Assembly (NCBI GenBank): GCA_900095095.1
Contig: FMBT01000609.1
Coordinates: forward strand, 1-37,401
DNA from: Fragilariopsis cylindrus CCMP1102
Lineage: Eukaryota; Bacillariophyta; Bacillariophyceae; Bacillariales; Bacillariaceae
Reading direction: 5' to 3'
Length of the DNA stretch: 37,401 bases
The notes under the pieces are model-generated. The model was given only the letters and a program-made list of their open reading frames with translations, made no database searches and was not told the origin of the DNA. Of the stretch, positions 30,301 through 37,401 are shown piece by piece (the first letter of the stretch is position 1; every line of letters begins with the position of its first letter). A program made the translations under genes and the position numbers.

Positions 30301-30997
30301 GAAGAATTCCTTGCGCTTGCGTACCATGTGACACTACTATACGATTACCATGGCAAGTCGGTGTGAAGGCACCAAAACAACCAAGATTTGCCACCGTGAA
30401 GGATTGCCGATATCGAAAAAATACTTGGACTAAGGAACGAATGGGATGTGGTTCCGCTAGAAGTCGACCACGTCAAGGCCAACATAGACGACGTAGACAC
30501 TGCGAGAGAAGAAATTCTTGTTTCGTTAAGTTCCATATAGCAGCCACAATTGAGATTGGTGGATACGGTGCTATTGTAACTAATGATGAAGCCGCGAGGG
30601 ATGGATACTGGATGGTGGAGTGGACCAGTGAATCATATACGTGTCAAGAAACTGGTAGATTAGTATGTGATGGATTTTATTTGAATGAAGTTCCAGGAGG
30701 ACCACAATGGTGGACCCCGAGTGGACTGCCAGTAACAACCCCACTAGTGAACATTGTCATGGGGGATGTTAAAATGGATCCAATTGAGGAAGGAAGAAAT
30801 GTCCCATCGTCATCTCATGTTAGTAGAAGGCAATGCCTAGAAAAAGAAGCCCTGCGTGTTAAAGTGACAGCCATGACTATATATTTGATGAGATTTTTAG
30901 AAGAGAAACTTTAGAATATGAAACAAGAGCAGAAGAAGAGGAAGAGGATGAAGATGAAGAAGAGTTAGAGGAAGAGTCAGAAGCAGAAGCAGAATAA
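27342..30997 (+). pseudogene. DDE-like transposase of a large repeat family, with several frameshifts
   Basis: The ATG at 27342 opens a 572-codon frame with an AT-hook-like 'KKRGRPARNNRKSP' and Cys clusters ('CGCEPC', 'CCLCAPPDD', 'DCVTGECNACPG'). The protein then continues through other frames. Shifts lie at about 29041, 29260 (A6), 29636 (A8), 30163 (A6), 30416 (A6), about 30535 and about 30875. A 92-bp intron at 29782-29873 (GTACGT...TTACAG) is intact. The core has 'SRDYAERLLMKFHMEIQSEH', then 'TTDGCGAQYRS' and, across the intron, 'APGHGKGIVDGVNGTDK'. This D..QY/HGKG..DG..G..K pattern also occurs in uncharacterised DDE-like proteins of animals and protists. A second Cys cluster follows ('YCCPELG', 'IPCACVPC'), then 'GGYGAIVTNDEAARDGYWMVEW', and an acidic tail ends at 30997. 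No in-frame nonsense codon interrupts the rebuilt order, so errors at homopolymers could explain the breaks. Transposase is inferred; no established superfamily name is claimed. Confidence 0.6.
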
Positions 30998-31011
30998 GGT
31001 CTTTTATTATC

Positions 31012-31830
31012 ACTTGCAGTAGACCGTACCACTTGCAGTAGACCGTACCATGATCCGGACCTAACAGTACTGTACGTCGTACTCGCGTCTCGTACAGAAA
31101 TGACGCTCGATTTTGAAGTAGTTATCAAAAATGTCGCAAAAGAACTGGTAATTTGCTAGTACAAACATAATTGAATGCTGTCAATCAAACGAGCAACACT
31201 TACTCGCGTCTCGTACCGTACTGTGTGTCGTACTCACGTCTCGTACTGTTCGATTGCCAGAATAGACGCTCGATTTCGAAGCAGTTGTCAACAATGTCGC
31301 GAAACAACTAGTAGTTTGCTAGTACCAACATAATTGAATGCTGTTTATTAACGTAGCATCGCTTACTCGCGTCTCGTACCGTACTGTACGTCGTACTCGT
31401 ACTCGTACTGATCGATCGCAAGAATTGAAGCTCGATTTCGAAGCAGTTGCCAACATCGACTGGAAATAACTAGTAGTTTGCTAGTAGAAATATAATTGAA
31501 TGCTGTCAATTAACGTAGCATCACTTACTCGCGTCTCGTACTGTGTGTCGTACTGTGTGTCGTACTCGTACTGATCGATCGCAAGAATTGATGCTCGATT
31601 TCGAAGCAGTTGCCAACATCGTCGCGAAATAACTAGTAGTTTGCTAGTAGAAATATAATTGAATGCTGTCAATTAACGTAGCAAAAATTACTTCGACTTA
31701 ATCATGTAAATACCGTTTGAACGCAAGAAAACAAGCTCGATTTCGAAGCAGTTATCAACAATGTCGCAAAACAACTAGTAGTTTGCTAGTACCAACATAA
31801 TTGAATGCTGTCAATTAACAGAGCAAAATT
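31012..31830. repeat. right tandem array, ~162-bp unit, about five copies
   Basis: The anchor GCTCGATTT recurs at 31105, 31268, 31430, 31593 and 31735 (spacings 163, 162, 163 and 142). Each unit has GAAGCAGTTGCCAACA, TCGCGAAA, AACTAGTAGTTTGCTAGTA, ATAATTGAATGCTGTCAA, and a variable run of CGTACT/CTCGCGTCTCGTACTG. The array begins 15 bp after the transposase stop codon, mirroring the array on the other side. The units of the two arrays are not alike. Open frames inside it are repeat artefacts. Confidence 0.9.
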
Positions 31831-32889
31831 TACCGCGTAAGGAATTTTTTGATCAATCCCGCGATGCGCTGTTTTCAGCTTCGACAAGTACCCCATATGG
31901 GGCAAATTTACGCAGATCACTCGCAGGGCGTTGCCGACACCACCTACACTGGCGATGTCTTGATTCAATGCATGGTAAATGATTGGTCAGTTATACGACC
32001 AATGAGCTTCTGTAGAAGCTAAAAATGCCCCAATTGATAGTACTTCACTGCATAGCGCGTGTTGTAGTAGAAGCGTCTGTCCGCAGATTGTCACACAGTA
32101 GCGAAAAACGAATCACATCGCGCGGAACACGCCTTAATTCTTCTAAACAAGTTTGAAAGATAAGAAAATAACTAACTTCTCTTAGGTAAGGTGCACAACC
32201 TACGCCCAAGTCATCTAACAATACCCCCCCCCCCTTCAACATTATACCCATATAGAGGGACTATCTTTTTGAGTGTATAGAGGGACTATCTTTCTGAGTG
32301 GACTGTTGGTCAATAATGAGCAGAATGGGCCATTTGATTTGGGGTATGTTTTGGTGCATGCTGTGTTTGAGCTTATGAGCTGCCAGGAGGCTGAATTAAA
32401 TTGATTAGTTCATCTAAAGAAGGCTTTTTCAAATGGTTGGAAAGAGATGTGGAGGTGCCCACATACATGCAATACCCCCCCCCCCCCTCCGAATTGTGAT
32501 AGTAGGTGCAATTCCATCAATTCTGACACAATTTCTGAAAAGGTTCATGTGTGGTTATGTGTGGCTGGTTGCAAGGATTCTTTCCCCCCCCCCCCCCCCT
32601 CTCTAGATTGTTAATGATAATAAGGTTGAGTTATTGGGTCCAACAAGATTATCAACAGTCACTTTCTATTGCCAAGAGGCATTACATACCATTTTTCGGT
32701 TAAGCTTTTTTCCCGCTAATTTTATTGTTATTGTGTATGAATAACACTTATTGGACTCGGCTAAATATTGCTTTCGTCAGTCCGGCTGCGCGTAGACATA
32801 AACTAATATATAGGCAGTTATATTTATTTGTCAGTAGAAACTCCTAAACCAATTCTATTAAATAAATAATAATGATTTCGGGTCAAGAC
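31831..32889. other. noncoding DNA with long poly-C tracts
   Basis: No gene recognised. It contains C11 (32224-32234), C13 (32475-32487) and C16 (32584-32599), and a short direct repeat TATAGAGGGACTATCTTT at about 32254 and 32276. Confidence 0.5.
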
Positions 32890-33460
32890 ACAAAATAAAA
32901 TTTGGTAGCGTAAAAATGATGAGCGAATAATGACACTCACAACTTCTTCTCACGTTTTGATAGTCCGTTCTTCGAGTATCTATAAATAATCGCAATCCAG
33001 TTTGAATACACCACCAAAAGGAACGGGCATCTTCTCACGTTTTGATAGTCCGTTCTTCGAGTATCTATAAATAATCGCAATCCAGTTTAAATACCACCAC
33101 CACCAAAGGAACGGGCATCTTTTCACGTTTTGATAGTCCGTTCTTCGAGTATCTCTAAATAATCGCAATCCAGTTTAAATACCACCACCACCAAAAGGAA
33201 GGGGCACATCACAATCACAATCAAAATCGCAATCAGAAATAATAATTACTTCTGTCACAACACACACACAAAATAAAATTTGGTAGCGTAAAAATGATGG
33301 GCGATAAGGCACTTACAACTTCTATTCACGTTTTGATAGTCCGTTCTTCGAGTATCTCTAAATAATCGCAATCCAGTTTGAATACACCACCATCACCAAA
33401 AGGAAGGGGTACATCACAATCACAATCAAAATCGCAATCAGAATAAAAATCACAATCATT
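32890..33460. repeat. nested tandem repeats, ~86-bp unit inside a ~377-bp duplication
   Basis: TCACGTTTTGATAGTCCGTT recurs at about 32950, 33035, 33123 and 33326. The first three units are 85-88 bp, each with TTCGAGTATCT.TAAATAATC, GCAATCCAGTTT and a CAC trinucleotide run. A larger block starting AAAATAAAATTTGGTAGCGT occurs at about 32893 and again near 33270. Several spacers carry CACAATCACAATCAAAATCG. Open frames here are repeat artefacts. Confidence 0.85.
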
Positions 33461-33755
33461 CTTACCACTCATAAATGTCGAATTTTTCGTTGTGAATTAT
33501 TATTCTCTCAGTAATTTTACCTGCCAATGATTACAATAACACATTAGCAACAGCAATAACAACAAGCAGTCATGAATTTCATCTCAGTCTTTCCGAGTCG
33601 GGAAGAAGAGTAGAAGAATTAGTAGTAGTAGTAGTAGTAGTAGTAGAAGAAGATGATGATGATAATCACATGGTGTTGTTGAGGCTAGGGCTAATATCGA
33701 TAGTAGAGAGAATCAAAATCATAATCATTATTATGATAAGTTACGTGCACTACTT
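33461..33755. other. noncoding spacer with AGT microsatellite
   Basis: AT-rich spacer with an (AGT)n run at about 33619-33644 and a GAT run after it. It probably contains the promoter and leader of the repeat-rich gene to the right. Confidence 0.4.
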
Positions 33756-36700
33756 ATGATGATGTTAGTTGTTGGAACATTGAACTCTTTACTACTAAAT
33801 TCCTTCGTAACTTGCACAATGATTCTATTCATAATTCGGCATATGAATATTCGAAAGAAGCATATCAATTGGAGATGACAATGACAAAGGCAACAGCAGC
33901 AGCAGTAGCAGCAACAATCACACCGCATCCACAACCATAACCACATCCACAACCACCAGTAAGTACCACCACAACGACGATACAACGAAGACTCGAAAGA
34001 GAACGGTACGAAGACTTCGAAGGAGGATTCTGGAAAAGAAAAGGTACTACTGTTGTTGTTGGTATCGAGTCATTGAAGAACGTTTCAGGAAAAAGCACTA
34101 AAACTGGAAAAGAGCATCACAGAAAGCAAAGGAGGAAAGATTACCAATGATTAACGGTGTCTACGCTGACGGAAACTATAGGAACGAAAAACTCCGACAA
34201 AGGCGAAGTATTAGAACGCGAGCTAGAAGACAAAGGAGGAAAGTATCCAAGGGTGATGACTCTTGGGGTGGCTACTACAAAGACAAAACAAGCAAAGGAG
34301 GAAAAGGATCCAAGGGTGATGATCTTGGGGTGGCTACTACGAAGACAAAGGAAGCAAAGGAGGAAAAGGATCCAAGGGTAACAACTCATGGGCTGGCTAC
34401 TACGAAGACAAAGGAAGCAAAGAAGGAAAAGGATCCAAGGGTAACAACTCATGGGCTGGCTACTACGAAGAAGGAAAAGGAGGAAAGGCAAAGGAGGCGA
34501 AAAGAGTAAAGGAAAAGGCAAAGGAGGCGGAAAGAGTAATGGAAAGGCAAGCCTATATCAAGTCCAACTGATTCTCCAACGTTTGCACCAACCGGGAGCC
34601 CAACTAATCTAACGTTTGCACCAACTGGAAGTCCATTTGAAGAAACATCACTCGCACCAACACCACCAACAACACTACGACCAACAGATGAACCAACATC
34701 AGAACCAACATCAGCACCAACACGAACTCCATGTAGGGGCGATGACCGTAGACGTTGTGAAGACTGTGATACTTTCTTACAAAAACAATAGAAAGAAGAC
34801 TTGTGCTAAATGGGTTAAGAGAAAACCCAAGAAGCGATGCAAAAAAAGAAAGATCAAATTTTTCTGTCCTTCTATTGCAAACCGAAATGTCAACCAACCG
34901 ATTCTCCAACGTTTGCACCAACCGGGAGTCCAACTAATTCTCCAACGTTTGCACCAACTGGGAGTCCAAGTAGAGCAGAGTCAACAGATCCACCACACTA
35001 GAACCAACACGGAGAAGAACAACACTACCAACACCAGAACGATCTGTGTCCCCAAGTAAAGATCCAAGTTCTAATCCTAGTACTAATCCTACGGTGGTCT
35101 AAGTGCTTGCCTAGCTCTGTTCCTAGTTCTCTTCCAAGTGATGATCCGAGTGGTTCTCCTAGTTCTGAACCGAGTGCTTTACCTAGCTCTGTTCCAAGCA
35201 CAATTCCCAGTATCAAACCAACTGGTGATCCGAGTGATTCTCCTAGCTCTGTTCCTAGTTTTGATCCGAGTGGCGCACCAAGTTCTATTCCAAGTCACTT
35301 ACCTAGTTTGCTCCAAGTGGTGCACCAAGTTCTGTCCTAGTTCGGAACCTAGCTCCATGCCGAGTGCTAATCCCACTGGTGGTCCAAGTGCTTTCCCTAG
35401 CTCTGTTTCCTAGTGGTGATCCAAGTGATCTTCCAAGTGGTACTCCTAGTTTCTGATCCGAGTGCTTTTACCTAGCTCTGTTCCAAGCGCTATTCCAAGT
35501 CTTGAACCGACTGGCGATCCAAGTGATTCTCCTAGCTCTGTTCCTAGTTTTGATCCGAGTGGCGCACCAAGCTCTATTCCAAGTCACTTCCCCAGTTTTG
35601 ATCCAAGTGGTTCACCAAGTTCTGTCCCTAGTTCGGAACCTAGCCTTATGCCAAGTACCAGTCCTACTGGTGATCCAAGTGCTTTGCCAAAGCTTTGTTC
35701 CTAGTGGTCTTCCAAGTGGTACTCCTAGTTCTGATCCGAGTGCTTTACCTAGCTCTGTTCCAAGCGCCATTCCAAGTCTCGAACCGACTGGTGATCCAAG
35801 TGATTCTCCGACTCTGTCCGAGTTTTGATCCAAGTGGCGCACCAAGCGCTATTCCAAGTCACTTACCTAGTTTTGATCCAAGTGGTTCACCAAGTTCTGT
35901 CCTAGTTCGGAACCAAGCCTTATGCCAAGTACCAGTCCTACTGGTGATCCAAGTGCTTTGCCAGCTTTGTTCCTAGTGGTCTTCCAAGTGGTACTCCTAG
36001 TTCTGATCCGAGTGCTTTACTAGCTCTGTTCCAAGCGCCATTCTAAGTCTCGAACCGACTGGTGATCCGAGTGATTCTCCGAGCTCTGTTCCGAGTTTTG
36101 ATCCAAGTGGCGCACCAAGCACTATTCCAAGTCTCGAACCGACTGGTGATCCGAGTGGTGCACCAAGTTCTGTCCCTAGTATGGAACCCAGCTCTATTCC
36201 AAGTGCGAATCCGAGTGCTTCTCCTAGCTCTGTTCCTAGTCTGGATTCGAGCAGCGCACCGAGTTCTGGCCCAAGTGTTGTCTCAAGTACTGCTCCTACT
36301 TCCAGACCAGCTTGGTACCCAGTCTTTCACTAAGTTCTCTTCCGAGTTCTGTTCCGAGTCTTGACCCAAGCGCAGGTCCCAGTCTTTCACCAAGTTCTGT
36401 TCCTAGTCTCTCACTAGCTCTGATCCGAGTGGTTCACTGAGTTCTGTCCCTAGTTTGGAACCCAGCTCCATTCCAAGTTCCATTCCGAGTTACATTCCGA
36501 GTGCTAATCCGAGCGGGGAGCCAAGTAAATTGCCCAGCTCTCTTCCAAGTGTAGTTCCAAGTGGTGGTCCTAGTTTGATCCGAGCGGCGCTTCCAAGTGC
36601 AGTTCCAAGTTGTGGTCCTAGTTCTGATCCGAGCGGTCTTCTAAGTGGTGGTCCTAGTTCTGCTCCAAGTCTTGACCCAGTTTTGTTCCAAGTCTTGACC

Positions 36701-37401
36701 CAAGCGCATTCCCAGTCTTTTACCAAGTAGCTTGCCCAGTTTGGAACCAAGTTTATCGCCGAGTGCTGCACCCAGCCTGCCCTTAGCCTTGCTCCCAGTG
36801 AGGTTTCCTAGTTCGGATCCTAGTGCGGATCCAAGCGCAACACCGAGTGTTGAACCGAGTGATTCTCCTAGCTTGCTCCTAGTCTGGATCCGAGCGGCGC
36901 ACCGAGTTCTGTCCCAAGTGCTGTCCCAAGTACTGCTCCTAGTTCAAGACCAAGCTTCGGACCCAGTCTTTCACTAAGTTCTCTTCCGAGTTCTATTCCA
37001 AGTCTTGAACCCAAGTGCAGGTCCCAGTCTTTCACCAAGTTTTGTTCCTAGTCTTTGAACCTAGCTCTGATCCGAGTGGTGCACCAAGTGCTGTCCCTAG
37101 TTTGGAACCCAGCTCCATTCCAAGTGCTAATCCGAGTGCTTCTCCTAGCTCTGTTCCTAGTCTGGATCCGAGTGGCGAACCAAGTTCAGCACCAAGTTCA
37201 ATCCGAGTGATGTGCCTAGTTTTTGTGCCTAGTTCTATACCAAGTGCTGGTCCAAGTTTCATTCCAAGTCTTACACCAAGTCGTGCACCCAGCTCTACTC
37301 CTAGTTTTGGATCCGAGTGGCGCACCAAGCTCTATTCCAAGTTCAATCCCGAGTGATGTGTCTAGTTCTACACCAAGTGCTGGTCCAAGTTCCATTCAAG
37401 T
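33756..37401 (+). CDS. repeat-rich extracellular or cell-wall-type protein, partial, frames broken
   Basis: One long plus-strand gene is inferred from consecutive repeat modules in changing frames; it runs off the window. The start is unsure: a triple ATG at 33756 opens a hydrophobic 39-codon frame (MMMLVVGTLNSLLLNS) that could be a signal sequence but stops at about 33877. Modules in order are: 21-residue repeats SKG..SW.GYYKDKTSKGGK (34245-34500), then KGKGGGKS; PT-rich 'PTDSPTFAPTGSPT' (about 34563-34720 and 34900-34970); and a Cys-rich module with CRGDDRRRCEDCDTF and KKTCAKWVKRKPKKRCKKRK plus FFCPS (about 34733-34890). From 35107, PSxxPS tetrapeptides follow (PSSVPSSEPSALPS...). Such PT/PS spacers with Cys modules are common in surface or secreted proteins of diatoms and other stramenopiles. 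Phase changes happen in every module. Membrane anchoring cannot be judged. Confidence 0.5.
34245..34500 (+). repeat. 63-bp coding tandem repeats (SKG/GYY)
   Basis: Units start at TCCAAGGGT: 34245, 34309, 34371 and 34434, with spacings 64, 62 and 63. The 21-residue unit is SKG(DD/NN)SW(G/A)GYY(K/E)DK.SK(G/E)GKG. The 64- and 62-bp spacings are exactly the +1/-1 shifts that move the open frame. Confidence 0.8.
35107..37401 (+). repeat. PSxxPS tetrapeptide repeats with ~280-bp higher-order unit
   Basis: A 12-bp period (CCNAGYNNNNNN) codes P-S-x-x throughout. Frequent variants are SSVPSxxP, PSGAPSSI and EPTGDPSD. A higher-order unit anchored on GATCC.AGTGATTCTCC recurs at about 35227, 35515, 35793 and 36063 (288, 278 and 270 bp). 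All three forward frames carry long P/S stretches in turn, so single-base indels are frequent. The minus-strand L/G-rich frames are shadows. Confidence 0.9.

Noticed and set aside
32948..33460. CRISPR-like array of ~86-bp repeats
   Set aside because: The repeats are contiguous with no unique spacers, in a eukaryotic nuclear context.
35025..37328. Minus-strand Leu/Gly-rich frames in the PSxxPS array
   Set aside because: They are complements of the 12-bp P-S repeat, not independent genes.

Overview
The window is nuclear DNA of a photosynthetic stramenopile, most likely a diatom. Several independent signs agree: short GT-AG introns of about 90-175 bp; a gene ending in the 'DUF6824' (ILFGRGRP...HPGN) domain that is greatly expanded in diatoms; an EFL-type (elongation-factor-like) translation GTPase; a signal peptide followed by an ASAF-like (ASGF) plastid-import motif; and a long PSxxPS tetrapeptide-repeat protein next to PT-rich and Cys-rich segments. 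I cannot name the species.

Layout. 1-1866: decayed 5' end and good 3' end of a piggyBac-type transposase. 1867-4371: gene-poor, with one clear 545-bp MITE-like element (3209-3753). 4372-4444 (-): tRNA-Trp(CCA). 4827-6116 (+): type II membrane protein with a GDS motif. 6379-6672 (-): orphan C-terminal fragment of the APC/C subunit CDC27/APC3, joined to a second copy of the promoter found upstream of the 4827 gene. 7095-7832 (+): hypothetical gene driven from that second promoter copy; its 3' end is tandemly duplicated. 8397-13575 (-): very long, disordered, repeat-rich, probably plastid-targeted protein carrying about 30 copies of a short [L/Y/F]V[R/K/Q][P/A/H] motif, interrupted by one frameshift. 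14523-15386 (+): secreted acidic protein. 16351-17722 (+): EFL GTPase with one frameshift. 17723-20242: noncoding, with a fold-back element. 20243-22387 (+): three-exon gene with an N-terminal CRAL-TRIO-like region and a C-terminal DUF6824. 22747-25553 (-): three-exon endosomal-type Na+(K+)/H+ exchanger, convergent with the previous gene. 26480-31830: a mobile-element locus, with a DDE-like transposase gene (27342-30997) between a ~195-bp tandem array on its left and a ~162-bp tandem array on its right. 32890-33460: further tandem repeats. 33750-37401: repeat-rich extracellular-type protein (SKG repeats, PT repeats, Cys-rich module, PSxxPS repeats), running off the window.

The genes do not form an operon-like system; this is a eukaryotic neighbourhood of unrelated host genes mixed with mobile elements. 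Many reading frames (transposases, EFL, the plastid repeat protein, the PSxxPS protein) are broken by single-base shifts without in-frame nonsense mutations. Several of these lie at A6-A8 runs, so residual sequencing error is a serious alternative to pseudogenisation. The strongest leads for something new are the plastid-targeted motif-array protein, the array-flanked transposase element, and the promoter duplication joined to a CDC27 fragment.
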